Below, piece by piece: positions 21,041-31,912 of a stretch of 64,000 nucleotides of DNA. Source of the stretch: Diaporthe sp. PMI_573 (lineage: Eukaryota; Ascomycota; Sordariomycetes; Diaporthales; Diaporthaceae). Under the pieces are notes generated by a model. That model was given only the letters and a program-made list of their open reading frames with translations, searched no databases and was not told the DNA's origin. Where the stretch lies: assembly GCA_021399435.1 (NCBI GenBank), contig JAJTUP010000076.1, positions 209,285 to 273,284 of the forward strand, read 5' to 3'. The translations under genes were made by a program, and so were the position numbers. Each line of letters starts with the position of its first letter. The first letter of the stretch is position 1.

Positions 21041-23366
21041 ACGTGGTTGGACAGTCAGCGAGCGATGACACTAAGCGAGCGATTTTTAGGTAAACCACCA
21101 ACTTTAGCCAACCCCAGCAGCCACCCAAGGCAAAAAGGTCAATTGTATTTGGTACCAATTGGTGCCAATTGCTTTAAACTCCTTATTTTAAAATGATTTG
21201 GTCAATTTGGAGGTGTGGTGGGGGTGCAGTGCCAGTCTGAAAGCTTAAGGTTTTGGTGGGCTGGTTTGTTTTTGGTGCAGATCGCGTCCCTATTTTTCGC
21301 GTCAGTGTCGCATCATTCTACCTACTTAAATACTCTACACGCTAGAAATCAACAACCATAATGCCAATCTACTCAAAAGAAGACAAGATCCTTCTAGCCC
21401 TTCAGGCTATTACAAAATCAAAAACAACCAATAAAAAACCCTTAAGTGCGCTTCGGGCTGCACAGATCTTTGGTGTCCCCTACTCCACTCTTAAGCACAG
21501 GATGAATAACCGACCTCATCGCAAAGAATTACGCGTCGAGAAGCATAAACTTGACCCGGTTGAAGAGCAAACACTTGTTCAATATATCATTGAGCAAGAT
21601 GCACGAGGATTTCCAATGCGGCTTTCTGGTGTGGAAGATATGGCCAACCTCCTGCTGGCATCGCGTGATGGCAAGCCTGTTGGTACTAAATGGGCACGAC
21701 GCTTCGTGGATGCACAACCAAGCTTGAAGACCAGGTTTAATCGGCCTTATGACTACCAGAGGGCCCTCTGCGAAGATCCAGAGGTTATTGGGAACTGGTT
21801 CCGGCTACTCCGTAGCATGATGGCCAAGTATGGGATCACAGACGACGACCTGTACAACTTTGACGAAACTGGCTTCATGATGGGCGTGATAACTGCATCA
21901 ATGGTTGTTACACGTTCTGATCGACACGGAAAAGCCAAATCTATTCAACCTGGAAACCGGGAATGGGCAACAGCTATTGAATGTATCAATGCGAAGGGCT
22001 GGTGTATCCCGCCGTTCGTGATCGTCCAGGGCGCCTACCACCTTGCCAACTGGACAACGGAGTCTGGCTTCCCACCAAGCTGGATAATCAAGCCTACTCC
22101 AAATGGGTGGACAGATAACGAGACTGGTCTAGAATGGATTCGGCACTTCAACAAGCATACAGTCAAGCGGACCAAGGGTAAATACCGGATGCTTATCCTG
22201 GACGGGCATGAAAGCCATGTATCAGCAGAGTTCGAGCAGTACTGCAGGGAGAACAACATTATCCCTATTAGCATGCCACCACATTCATCTCATCTGCTCC
22301 AGCCATTGGACGTTGCATTGTTCTCGCCATTGAAGCGTGCATACGGCGATGAGATCAACCTCTTCATCCGGGCCTCGATCAACCACATCACCAAGTCCGA
22401 GTTCTTCATTGCGTTTAAGGCAGCCCACGACAAGGTCTTTACGGAAGAAAACATGAAAGCTGGGTTTAGAGGGGCTGGTATTTCTCCATGGGACCCAGAT
22501 TCTGTCATTTCTAAGCTGGATGTCCGCCTACAAACTCCAGTGCAATCCCTCCCCGTGTCACCATCGAAATGGGAATCACAAACACCCTCTAATGCCCACC
22601 AGACTATCCAGCAATCAAGTTTTATCAAGGGCAGGATCTCTGCCCATCAGGGCAGCTCCCCTACACCAATTCTTGAGGCAGTTGAAAAGTTTACAAAAGG
22701 TGCACAAGCAATGGCGCATCAGATCACTCTTTTGAGTGATCGGGTACGTACTCTTGAGAAGGCTAATATAGGGCTTGCCAAGCGCCGGAGGGCTAAAAGA
22801 ACACGAGTGCAGCTGGGAGGAGCACTTAGTATTGAGGAATCCCAGGTGATAATTGAAGAGAAGCAAAAGGGGAAGCGGCCAGCTAGTGAAATGGCTGGTG
22901 GTGCCGAAGGGGCAGTCCGCGGCGGACCGCCCCAACGACGATGTGGTAACTGCGGTGAGACTGGGCATAATGCAAGAACTTGTGAGAAAGATGTAGAAGG
23001 GTCTAGTCAGTCAGATTCCGAGTGTATAATAGTACATTCTTAAGCGGTCCGCGGCGGTCCGCCCAAATAGTTGACCTGGCTGGTGTAGAATTGAGGTTGA
23101 TCCTGTATGTCTGAAATGCTCCATTTTGGTGGGGAAGTTGATTTTCCCACCAAAAGTCAGCCACTTCAGACTGGCACTGCAGCCACGTCAACACCTCTAA
23201 ATTAACTAAATCAATTAAAAATGAAGAATTGAAAGCAGTTGGCACCAATTGGTGCCAAATACAATTGACCTTTTTGCCCTGGGTGGCTGCTGGGGTTGGC
23301 TAAAGTTGGTGGTTTACCTAAAAATCGCTCGCTTAGTGTCATCGCTCGCTGACTGTCCAACCACGT
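21041..23366 (+). mobile_element. Complete Fot1/pogo-type element with long inverted ends and TA duplication
   Basis: 2326 bp flanked by TA at 21039-21040 and 23367-23368. Both ends start ACGTGGTTGGACAGTC. Inverted similarity continues for about 130 bp, with a few mismatches, through the CACCAATTGGTGCC palindrome. An intact transposase lies between. This is a textbook Tc1-mariner insertion, here into the 5-prime leader of a hAT element. Intact ends and frame imply a recent arrival that could still be active. Confidence 0.9.
21361..23043 (+). CDS. pogo/Fot1 transposase, intact, with zinc knuckle
   Basis: 560 residues from ATG at 21361. Residues 1-60 form a psq-like helix-turn-helix (SALRAAQIFGVPYSTLKHRM). 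A CENP-B-type DNA-binding region follows (WARRFVDAQPSLKTRFNR). The DDE_1 core has NFDETGFMMG, LILDGHESH and HSSHLLQPLDVALFSPLK, with all three acidic positions kept. The C-terminus has a coiled segment (SDRVRTLEKANIGLAKRRRA) and a CCHC zinc knuckle (CGNCGETGHNARTC). It cuts and joins DNA at TA targets. It is the best preserved transposase here and a close relative of the one at 43742. Confidence 0.9.
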   Translation: MPIYSKEDKILLALQAITKSKTTNKKPLSALRAAQIFGVPYSTLKHRMNNRPHRKELRVEKHKLDPVEEQTLVQYIIEQDARGFPMRLSGVEDMANLLLASRDGKPVGTKWARRFVDAQPSLKTRFNRPYDYQRALCEDPEVIGNWFRLLRSMMAKYGITDDDLYNFDETGFMMGVITASMVVTRSDRHGKAKSIQPGNREWATAIECINAKGWCIPPFVIVQGAYHLANWTTESGFPPSWIIKPTPNGWTDNETGLEWIRHFNKHTVKRTKGKYRMLILDGHESHVSAEFEQYCRENNIIPISMPPHSSHLLQPLDVALFSPLKRAYGDEINLFIRASINHITKSEFFIAFKAAHDKVFTEENMKAGFRGAGISPWDPDSVISKLDVRLQTPVQSLPVSPSKWESQTPSNAHQTIQQSSFIKGRISAHQGSSPTPILEAVEKFTKGAQAMAHQITLLSDRVRTLEKANIGLAKRRRAKRTRVQLGGALSIEESQVIIEEKQKGKRPASEMAGGAEGAVRGGPPQRRCGNCGETGHNARTCEKDVEGSSQSDSECIIVHS

Positions 23367-24001
23367 TACGGATAAAACGGGGTGGAAAATCGTTTTTATT
23401 TTGTTGTTGTGGGCGATCGAAGGTACTTAGGGTATGCGCTATTTCACAAGGAAATCCAGGTATTTTCAAACCCCACCAAAAATGTCCATTCCTTTCCACA
23501 ATTTCCACATATGGAACATGTGGAAGGGGCTCCGTGGCGTGGATATGGAAATGCAGAAGCCCGCGTGGAATGGAATGGAATGGATATGGATCCACATTAT
23601 GGATCCATATGTGGATTTCGTGGTATGGATTTGAACCCTGCCGCTGTTCGATGATTCGGGTGGCGAGCCAATGGATGACACGAGGCAGCCCTCAAGGCAG
23701 TTTTCCATTTTTTTCTTACTGTGCAACCAAGCCTCTAAGAGGCCGCATATAGGTGCATGAAGGAAAGCCCGAAAGAGCATCTGCGCCCCACTGCTGACCG
23801 AGGAGCCTACTTTTTAGTCAACCACGCGCAGCAGCGCGCCCGCGTTGCTACTAAATCAACATCATTCCATCTCTTGGTGGCGAGCATCACTTAATCAGCC
23901 CCATTTCGCTCTTGCGACCGCCTCTGAACGCGTTTTCGGCCCACGCGGATTCCCATTGTCAGCTGACAACGTTCCCAGTCTCACATTTTCAACCCGACAA
24001 A

Positions 24002-25040
24002 ATGGGTTCCGAGGATGCTATCTACATGGCCAAGCTCGCTGAGCAGGCCGAGCGCTACGAGGGTACATACTGCGCTTCGATATAAAATGTCGTCCATTGG
24101 TTCGCGCTGACTTCGGCCGCAGAGATGGTCGAGAACATGAAGATCGTTGCGTCCGAGGACCGTGATATGACCGTCGAGGAACGAAACCTGCTGTCCGTCG
24201 CCTACAAGAACGTTATCGGTGCCCGCCGTGCCTCATGGAGAATGGTCACGTCTATTGAGCAGAAGGAGAATTCCAAGGGTAATAGCACACAGATGAAGCT
24301 GATCAATGAGTACCGTCAAAACATCGAGGCCGAGCTCAACAAAATCTGCGACGACATTTTTGAGGTTCTAGACCAGCACCTCATTCCCTCCGCTAATACT
24401 GGAGAGTCCAAGGTCTTCTACGACAAGATGTAAGGATTCGCGCGTACCGGAGGCACACGACGGCTTTGATACTGATAAAACCCGAACAGGAAGGGCGACT
24501 ATTACCGCTACCAGGCTGAGTTCGCCATCGACGCCAAGCGCAAGGACTCTGCCGACAAGTCTCTTAAGGCTTACAAGGCTGCTACCCAGGCCGCTCATAC
24601 TGAGCTGCTTCCTACACACCCTATCCGCCTGGGTCTTGCCCTAAACTTCTCCGTCTTCTACTACGAGATCTTGAACGCTCCTAATCAGGCCTGTCACCTA
24701 GCCAAGCAGGCTTTCGATGCCGCCATTCCTGGTAAGCTCACATTCTAAAACGGGCTTTAATAGTGCGGCAACACATTAATACTAATCACATAATCCACAG
24801 AGCTCGACGCCTTGTCCCAGGAGAGCTGCAAGGACTCTATGCTCGTCATGCAGCTGCTTCGTGATAACTTGGTAGGCATTCCACGCGGTTCACATACAGA
24901 AGCCACAGCTGACTTATTTCTAGACGCTCTGGACCTCATCCGATGGCGAGGCCGACCAAGCCGCGTCGAATGCTTCTGCTGCCTCGACTAAGGAGAAGCT
25001 CGCAGAGCCTGTTCCTGGGGGGCCCAAGGCTTCCGAGTAA
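24002..25040 (+). CDS. 14-3-3 protein, five exons, somewhat divergent
   Basis: Phosphoserine-binding adaptor of the 14-3-3 family, 265 residues. Exons: 24002-24062, 24123-24429, 24490-24731, 24801-24871, 24924-25040; all introns are GT-AG and 52-69 bp. The diagnostic stretches are present: [49 protein letters not shown] and QLLRDNLTLW. The phosphate-binding lysine and arginines ([18 protein letters not shown]) are kept. Differences from the usual fungal sequence include DYYRYQAEF for the common [25 protein letters not shown], and a Cys in SQESCKDS. The gene is complete and flanked by transposon debris on both sides. It may be a second, faster-evolving paralogue; that is inferred from memory of the family consensus. 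Confidence 0.93.
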
Positions 25041-25664
25041 GGGCAGGGTCTCGCTCGTTTTTCCTCTATCGTCGTAGCCTGGTTGGTTCACTGGGACTCA
25101 ATTTGTCTATCTTTTCTTATCAGGTGTCCTGCGTTTTTCGGTGCTCGATGAGGATTTTTGCCCTGCGAAGACCCGTCTGGTACTGTTGCTACAGCATTTG
25201 ATTTTGACGCTACTTAAGTACTGTGCTATTGATCAAACCCCGGAGCTCATGCCACAATGGATGAGGGCAAATGGATGATTCAAGGAAGAATCGACGTTTG
25301 GAAGCACTTTGGAAATCATGTAACCAGCATGGGGCAACATTACGATCGTCATCGAAAGCATCGACAAAGGCATGACACCCTCAACGTGAAGACAGCTAAA
25401 ATGTACCTGCATTTTCTGGCAATGTAACACTGTGCCAACAGTTATCTATGGGAGCCGTATCACCCTGGATCACAAAAGGCATTCTTGCGGGACGAGAAAT
25501 ATGCCTTGCGAGGCTTATCTGTCTGCCTGGCCAACATGTCCCGAGGCCAGAGGAACCTCCTGTGTATAAATTTCTGATTCCACCCACGAACACGTCGAGG
25601 GACACAAAGCGACACCCCAAACTGCACCCCCGTCGGAAAATATCCAAAAACAATCTTTTCCACC
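25041..25664. other. Intergenic region after the 14-3-3 gene
   Basis: 3-prime flank of the 14-3-3 gene, about 620 bp. I see no gene, repeat or RNA here. Confidence 0.4.
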
Positions 25665-26132
25665 ATGGAGCCCGGTGTATTTGCAAATATCTCAGTCGAG
25701 TAACCTGCGACGGCAGAATATGTCAGGACCCTCACTGATCTAGTGGATAAAAGCTGGGATACCATCCAAGGGGCCATGACAGGACCGGAAATGCTCAAAT
25801 ACCTTTGCGACGCACTCGAGCACTACAAGAACATCACAGAGTCGCTGAAGGATGACCTTGAAATTAAAGACGGGTATCTCTCAACTGGTCACGAGGAAAG
25901 TTTGAAGGGATTGACGGAAGTAATCGAATATTACCGCAAAGTCTACGACGAAAACATGTCAAGAGTCGAAGCGCAGTCCGGTGTGGACCACGGCTCACAC
26001 TCCAATAAGAAAGGCATCAGGTGTTTGGCGGCAGATATGGCGGCATGCCACGACACTTTTAGTCATGGCATTACCTTTACATGCACGTTTGTATTGTCCC
26101 ATACGTGGCGAGGGTGCGGAGACAGATGCTGA
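25665..26132 (+). pseudogene. Small helical unknown protein with an early in-frame stop
   Basis: ATG at 25665 opens a frame that meets TAA at 25701 and stays open for another 143 codons to 26132. The later part is helix-rich (TLTDLVDKSWDTIQG, LKYLCDALEHYKN, LTEVIEYYRKVYDENM). I do not recognise it. The frame continues coherently across the stop, which suggests a recent nonsense change in a small gene; an unseen intron is the alternative. Confidence 0.35.
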
Positions 26133-26291
26133 TACAAATTTGGTGATTATAGAACGCTGAGTGGAGCTTATGTCGAGACTGACAAGCTTGTCGCCGACCG
26201 CGTCACGCCTCGTCGATGAGCGCTAGCAAGCTGCAGAGAATCGACGAGGGAAGATTCGGATACAGATGGGGGACGAGCAGGGCAGACTACC

Positions 26292-26650
26292 TCATCCATC
26301 GCCGCTCCATAGAGCAGACAAATAAAGAAAAATTTGCCAATTGAGAGGCCACCTTCCTTCTTGTGCCAACGATCGGGCCGAAAGCCGGACCGGCCGTTGA
26401 ATTCCATCCATAAAAGCCGTTCCAGAATTGTGATTGGAACTCCTTTCCCAACAATGTTTCAGTGATTCAACACCGAGACTTTTATGATCAGGAATGATGG
26501 AGCCACCCTGAACCACGTGGGGCACAAGGCTGGAATCAGTTGCTGCAGCATTGGCTTTGTAGGCGGCCAGAGTATTGGGGGAGTCAAGGTATTGATTGAT
26601 CACTCCCACCATGCCTTTCTGACAATGAATTCCAGTGGTCTGTGCCAATA
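26292..26650 (-). pseudogene. Cupredoxin C-terminal fragment
   Basis: The open frame contains GIHCQKGMVGVIN followed by NTLAAYKANAA. This is the copper-site end and tail of fungal secreted cupredoxin (phytocyanin-like) proteins, where the His, Cys and Met ligands sit in an HC-x2-GM pattern. A preceding KTRIWYY, in another frame, is the usual neighbouring strand, so one indel separates them. The N-terminal part is lost in AT-rich sequence to the right. It is a broken relic. Confidence 0.5.
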
Positions 26651-26925
26651 ATACCAGATCCGTGTCTTATTTTGAACCAGATTTTGAAAATCAGTATTGT
26701 TTTCATCTTTATTCATCGGAAAGAAAATTTAGTATTCGAGAAAACAAGGTATTCGAATTTTAGAATGCTCAACAGAAGATCGTTGAATCATAAATTTTAT
26801 ATAATGAATAGAACTCATCAATGTCCTTTAAATTCCAACGATCTTCAAATAAGGAACACAATACGCAGCATAGCCTAGGAACCGTGGGCTGCTGAATAAC
26901 TATATATACTGAGGTCTGGCTCAGC

Positions 26926-27537
26926 ATGGCTCGGGAGTTCTTGATCTTGTCGGGGGTCCTAAGTCGGCATAGCGTCCTGTCGAGCCATTCGGCAACTGAA
27001 GTTGTCAGATTGGAGTGGGATCCACTGCCTTTGACCGACATTATTCAGTCATTGATCATGCTCTCACGAAAAAGATTCAATGGCTTCACCGGCGATGACC
27101 ATGAGTATCTTGGATATTTGTGCAAAGTCGTCTTCGAGGCCTCCCTGGCCTCTGCGGCTTCGCTAGAGAAGTGTATTCTCCTCCTTGAAAATGGACTGCA
27201 GAGTCTATACCAACCTCAAGCCCTTGACAATCTGCTCATCTTGCGCCGGGATGAATCGAGTCCTGTCTACAGTCAGCCTGCCGAGCTTGCCGTCAATAGG
27301 TGGAATTCGGAAACGGGGTGCCAGAAACCGGGCCACAATCTGTCCACTGCTCAGCCCAGTGAGCTTATCATCAACCACTCACACAGCTTCTCAGATGATA
27401 TCACAATCTCATCTGTCGAGCCTTCAAGCTGTCGGGCAGCCTTACACTCGTCACACTTTTCACAGACAAAGTCACTTAAAGAGAGCCGCAGTTCCGTCGA
27501 TTCAACTGCCTCCCCATTCGCGTCCCGAAATGTCTAG
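26926..27537 (+). CDS. Possible unknown protein
   Basis: 203-residue open frame from ATG at 26926, not recognised. It has a helical middle (FEASLASAASLEKCILLLEN) and a Ser-rich tail. Its last 190 bases overlap, on the opposite strand, a better supported nuclease-like relic ending at 27351, so at least the tail is probably a shadow. Confidence 0.25.
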   Translation: MAREFLILSGVLSRHSVLSSHSATEVVRLEWDPLPLTDIIQSLIMLSRKRFNGFTGDDHEYLGYLCKVVFEASLASAASLEKCILLLENGLQSLYQPQALDNLLILRRDESSPVYSQPAELAVNRWNSETGCQKPGHNLSTAQPSELIINHSHSFSDDITISSVEPSSCRAALHSSHFSQTKSLKESRSSVDSTASPFASRNV

Positions 27538-28241
27538 GTAATTCGTGTTAGTCAGAGTGTCTTGGCTCTGAGGCGCAGAATTATGAGCATTACCTGGTTG
27601 TCAACATCTTTGCGAGCAGAAGTAGTGGTTCCGGTGGCGCTCCCGGAGTTGGCTCTCCAAACCGACAAAGTTGCAGGTGCTGCTCCAGTAATGACTCCAT
27701 TGCGTATACCAGCCCTGTATATCTGACCAAGATCAACATTGACCACCGTGCGAATTACACCGTTGCCTAGCTCGATCAACTTGCCGGCCTTTTGCTCAAA
27801 GCATTCCGTTGTCCGATAATGACTCCAGTTCACCTCAACTGTTAGTCCCGGTTGTGGGTACTTACAGTTTATGTAGCGGAGAGATAATCTGGTCTAACAG
27901 GAAAGACAACCGCAAGGTCAGGGACATGTTCAAGTGTGCAGCTGACTTCACCCAAAGTACAGCACGTAATAGACACCTACGACATCGAAACTGTGAAAAT
28001 AATGGGCAACAGTGACCACACTGGATACTGCTATCAAGTATTTCCTACGTGCTTTCTTGCGAAATGACGACTGCTGCTGAGCTATCATGTCTGCAGGCAG
28101 GATCAGAGATTCCACTTGACACACTATCCGATGACTCACCCCTGCAGAAGCGCTGTGATGATGAGTCGCAACGTGACCGGAAACAGGCAAGGCAACCGCG
28201 CTATGGGTAGACCTCTGTAGATTGCATACAACCGTCTGCAA
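27351..28241 (-). pseudogene. PD-(D/E)XK-like nuclease family relic, copy 1
   Basis: Reading the minus strand: the core EHVPDLAVVF is followed after a stop (TAA) and a very short 27-bp possible intron (27865-27839) by VEVNWSHYRTTE, giving the PD ... ExN pattern of a restriction-endonuclease-like fold. Then come KLIELGNGVIRTVVNV, intron 27593-27534, and RDANGEAVESTELRLSLSDF, ending at TGA 27353-27351. Segment order and spacing parallel the relic at 30469-31912 (VVEVAW, IKGSGGNIWTVV, DDDGNPIKDCVLRFSLDDF). The upstream part to 28241 is broken. Catalytic competence is unlikely. Fold assignment is from motif pattern only. Confidence 0.45.
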
Positions 28242-28316
28242 GTCTGGACTCGTATCACGATCATGGCAGACGATAATATCCAGCCAGGCTTTTAATATTC
28301 AACGTATACAAAGTAC

Positions 28317-29329
28317 TTAGCTGCCCTCAGCTTTATCTTGGCCTGCGCTGCTCTCTTCTTCTGCTACCTTGGCAAATCGGAATCGCCTGGGGCTCTCGGA
28401 AAAAGGGCTGGACTTCGGAAATGTCATTAATGGGCGTCTCATAGGCAAGCCACCCCGGGTTTCTCGGACATCAGCAGGGAAGCGATTCCACAGCGCTGAG
28501 TTTTGGGCCAGCTGGTGCTGCGGGGCAGATATGACGTTCACAGAAGCGAAGCCTGGTCCTTCCGCTTTGCCGCCTCCCTCCGAGTCTGCCGCCTCATTCG
28601 TTGGTGATGAAGAAGTCTTGGGAAGTGAGTGCTTGGGGCGTGGTTTGCCCGCAGCCGCAACCGCAGCTACTATTGAAGAACCAGCCCAACATGAGCCGAG
28701 TTTCGACTGCGCAGGTTGGTAAAACGCTGAGTCAGGAATATCGGGTGTATCTCGCCAGAAGGATGTGCTTGCCTCTTTGTCGAGCTCGGCCCCCCTCGAT
28801 CGCTTGTTGTTGGGCTTCTCCTCATCGCTGTAAAAGTCCTGATTACTCTTAATGCCTTCTTCTTTCCTCTTTCTTTTCATTGGAATTGGGTCATCCAGCC
28901 GACATCTCGGCAGACCTTCCAAGTGGCCTCGATTCTTCACGATCGAGATCCCCATAGGTGTGCCATTATTAACTCGACAATGTCTCCCTGGCGTTCATCC
29001 CCGTCCATGTATTTGGGCAGCAGACTCTCCAGTGTTTTCCGCCATCGCGTCATTGATGCACTGGCTTCATCTGCTGCCACAAGGATCGTTTCACTCCCGC
29101 CCCCCTCGTGTTCACCCGATTCATCTTTCATCAGCCTTCCTCTGCTCTTCGGCTGATCTTCCTGCCTATGCCTTTTTTTGTCGAATTGCTCACAAGAGGG
29201 TTCTTTGGCCTCCCGGCATCTTATTCTACAATACCGTCTTCCGCTGTGATGTTATGCGCAATCCCCATTCCGCTGGCGTCATGGCCAGCTCGTCGTCGGA
29301 CGCATCGCCGTTGAGTTTGGTAAAGAGGT
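28317..29329 (-). CDS. Unknown basic, low-complexity protein, two or three exons
   Basis: A start at about 29329 (MSTHLFTKLNGDASDDELAM) can be joined across a 73-bp intron (GTATTG to GGCAG, about 29222-29150) to KDESGEHEGGGSET and TRWRKTLESLLPKYMDGDE. A second intron, ending at TTTTACAG near 28831, would lead into DEEKPNNKRSRGAELDKE and a Ser/Pro-rich tail ending at 28317. Codons and open frames support coding on this strand, but I do not recognise the protein and the second splice is uncertain. Its basic patches suggest a nuclear protein. Confidence 0.45.
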
Positions 29330-30468
29330 GGGTACTCATGGTGCAGGCCTTGGCAAACCACCGAGATTGCAAAGCCGTAGCAAGCGGGATAATATGTGGA
29401 GCTCACGCTTATGAGACGCTAGAATAAGTGTGGCGAGGAATAGGGCAAGTATATCGATCAAGGTAGATCCGGTACTACTCAGAGACGAGAGAGCTCCTCC
29501 GAAAGGTACTCAGCACACAAAGTGGACACAGTACAGACGGGTGACCACCCCGGACCCCCCCCCATCCATCAAAGGGTGTGATGCAATGTGAAAGTCGAAC
29601 CAATAGATGACTTCTCAATCTGCTAGAAGATGGTGGGTATATATTGCTCTTCTTTATGTTAATATCATTTTCTAGGTGGTTTTCAAACACAAGCTTGACT
29701 CTGGCTCCCTTGTCCGGGAAGACCAGCCTGGTGGTATAGTAACTCCGCCGTCCAGGGCTCCCAGCGAGCCACTCCTTCCGGGACTCAAGTGATTGCCCTC
29801 TCGCGAGCTGCCCATAATGTTCTCCAAACCTCAGGAACTTCTTAGCCTTCTGCGGCCGGTGAGCTGCTTCTCGATGAGCAAATTACCGATACATACAATC
29901 AATTCATTTAGTTGACGGGATTAGATGACTGCATTGACCCGACCGTGTTGTCGCTTGCAGACTTAAAGCTCAGCCCGCAATAGGATGATGCCAGATTTGA
30001 AATGTGTTTCCGCCGGAATATCTGACCAATCGATTCCATCATCCGGTTTTCGGGGGGTTCATTCCTTTTGTATCTCGATGTCCTCATCCTCAGTATGGCT
30101 GGTCATAGCCTTGGCTTATCAAAATAGAAATTATTAATACGAGAAATGAACGTGGCACAAAAGCAAACATCCACAACCTATAATATTGCTCTCAAATGGC
30201 TAGAGAAGATCTTTATCCCTTAGACTAAGCCGATAGACCTAAACTAGTGGCGTTTATTAGTCCTATAAGATGTATATTGGTAGAAATCGTTTGCCCCGAA
30301 AGGATAAATGATTAATGTCCAATCCGCTTCGCTCACTCGTGCTTATCCTCTCAACTTATCTCGGAAAGTAGACACCGGTCCTATGCTCCGCTTGTATAAA
30401 CCGAAGATTTAAGACCATACCAGACGACTCACGATTTTCGTGGTTAAGCCTTTATAATCCAGCAAAAG
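29330..30468. other. AT-rich intergenic stretch
   Basis: No supported gene. It contains a C-run near 29553-29562. From about 30100 the base composition turns clearly AT-rich and stays so, with interruptions, to about 35200, as expected for RIP-affected DNA. Confidence 0.4.
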
Positions 30469-31912
30469 TTAAACAATCCCCTTTCTCCTTAGCGACTTCT
30501 TCTCTGGAGGCGGTATTGCTTCTACTTTAGCCCTCGTCTCCGCGATCTTCTTTTCAAGTTCAGCTAATTCCTCATCTGCCTTAACAAGGATTCGTGTTGC
30601 TTTCTGTACGTCCTTGCTTTTTTCATCACCAACCTGCTCCAAGTTCTCCTTTAGGACATTCATGTTGCTCCTCCTCTTATCTATGAGCTTCTGAGCCTTC
30701 TTCAGTAAGTCCCTGGTCTTTCTTAACTCCTTGAAAGTCACGGCCTTCTCTTGGCCGGAACTGGGCTCTTCTGGACCCTGCAGCATTGTCTTTACCACCA
30801 AAATAGTCTTCAAGATTTCTTTAACATCGTCTTCTATAAATTTTTTCTCATCCTGTATCTCCGCACACACGTGTGGCTAAAGCGAGTCTTCATAGAAACG
30901 ATAAAGCTCTATCGAAAACATCTCAAGCGGCACATCTTGAAAGCTTCCTGCCTCACTTGCGTTCTCTTTAAATATGAAATCATCTAGTGAAAAACGCAGG
31001 ACACAGTCCTTGATAGGATTCCCATCGTCATCGATAAAGATCTTAAATACAAAGTCATTATTAGTGTGTCATAACGGCATAGCACTAAAAATGCGCTCTT
31101 ACCTGTTGATCAACTATTATCTCTCAGGTCTATTGTTTGCTTTCCTCATCAAATCTGGCATTCCAAATAGAGAACCACGCCCCCCACCCACCCTTGTATG
31201 TGTTATTCAAAGTGATACTAACAACCGTCCAAATGTTGCCCCCCGATCCCTTGATGTATCGATTAACCCTCTCCGACAATCTCAATCTCCTCTAAAACCA
31301 TGCCACTTCAACTACAAGGCCAGCAATCATGCCCCGATTATAGGTGAAAAAAAGGTCCAATACTAAGCGAGTGTCATCATTAAGCTCAACGCGTGTAGCT
31401 AAAACAGACTAAAGTTTTTATGCGATTGTCTTTATTGGCTCTAAAACGCCAGCGTCGATGCAACGCTGCCCTTTTCTAATATCACCGTACCACTAGACAA
31501 TCGTATCGCTAAGCGCCCCTGCCATGCCTTCGTGCATACTGGATGGTATATGGACTGTAAACTGTCTCTCATCTTTGCAAGGGCGAGAAATGTAGTCAAA
31601 GCTAGTATCCGTAAGCACAGAGCAGGCAAAAATTCAGAATACTCACCGAAGTCTGTGCCTGACATATTTATGCAAGCTGTCTTTATCATTTTCTTTCAGT
31701 TTTTTGTCCTCTTCTTTCAATTTAACTAACAACAACTTGTAACCTGGCGGTCGGAGCTTTCGTTCAATTGGGTGTTTCCCACCCAGTCCGCCCTTTTTAA
31801 TCTTATACTTCCCAGATTTGACTTGTTTGATGATTTTCAGGACACAGGTTACACTCCGTTTGTCTGCTGCCCGGATCGTAGTAGCCATTGCCGTACACCG
31901 AGTGTATACCAT
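30469..31912 (-). pseudogene. PD-(D/E)XK-like nuclease family relic, copy 2, with coiled-coil tail
   Basis: Minus-strand order: a basic N-terminal region (KIIKQVKSGKYKIKKGGLGG, ERKLRPPGYKLLLVKLKEED); an intron starting at GTGAGT near 31650; FDYISRPCKDERQFTVHIPS; VELNDDTRLVLDLFFTYNRG and GLVVEVAW (the D and ExA pattern of a restriction-endonuclease-like core); IKGSGGNIWTVVSITLNNTY; a further splice to FIDDDGNPIKDCVLRFSLDD; then a 130-residue coiled coil (LRKTRDLLKKAQKLIDKRRS) to 30469. At least four in-frame stops (TAG/TGA at Gln or Trp positions such as TIV-stop-WYG and AWF-stop-RRL) fit C-to-T or G-to-A changes. The architecture is still readable, so decay is moderate. Function is unknown; a nuclease fold is inferred. 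Confidence 0.5.

Larger units (their letters stand above)
20490..23640 (-). mobile_element. hAT element fragment interrupted by a nested pogo element
   Basis: Read on the minus strand, the element begins at 23640 with CAGGGTTCAAATCCATACC. It has ATCCATATG and TCCACATATGG inverted repeats to about 23480, is interrupted at TA (23367-23368) by a complete pogo element, and resumes at 21040 with the transposase start at 20974. Its 3-prime side is lost near 20490, where the Helitron piece ends. The leader and the coding start are collinear once the pogo insert is disregarded, which supports a nested insertion. Confidence 0.65.

Noticed and set aside
25701..25722. 22-bp intron removing the TAA at 25701
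   Set aside because: Too short for a spliceosomal intron in this group; a nonsense change is more likely.
26880..27010. tRNA-like stretch
   Set aside because: I tried to fold a cloverleaf here and elsewhere; no stem set with conserved A and B boxes was found.
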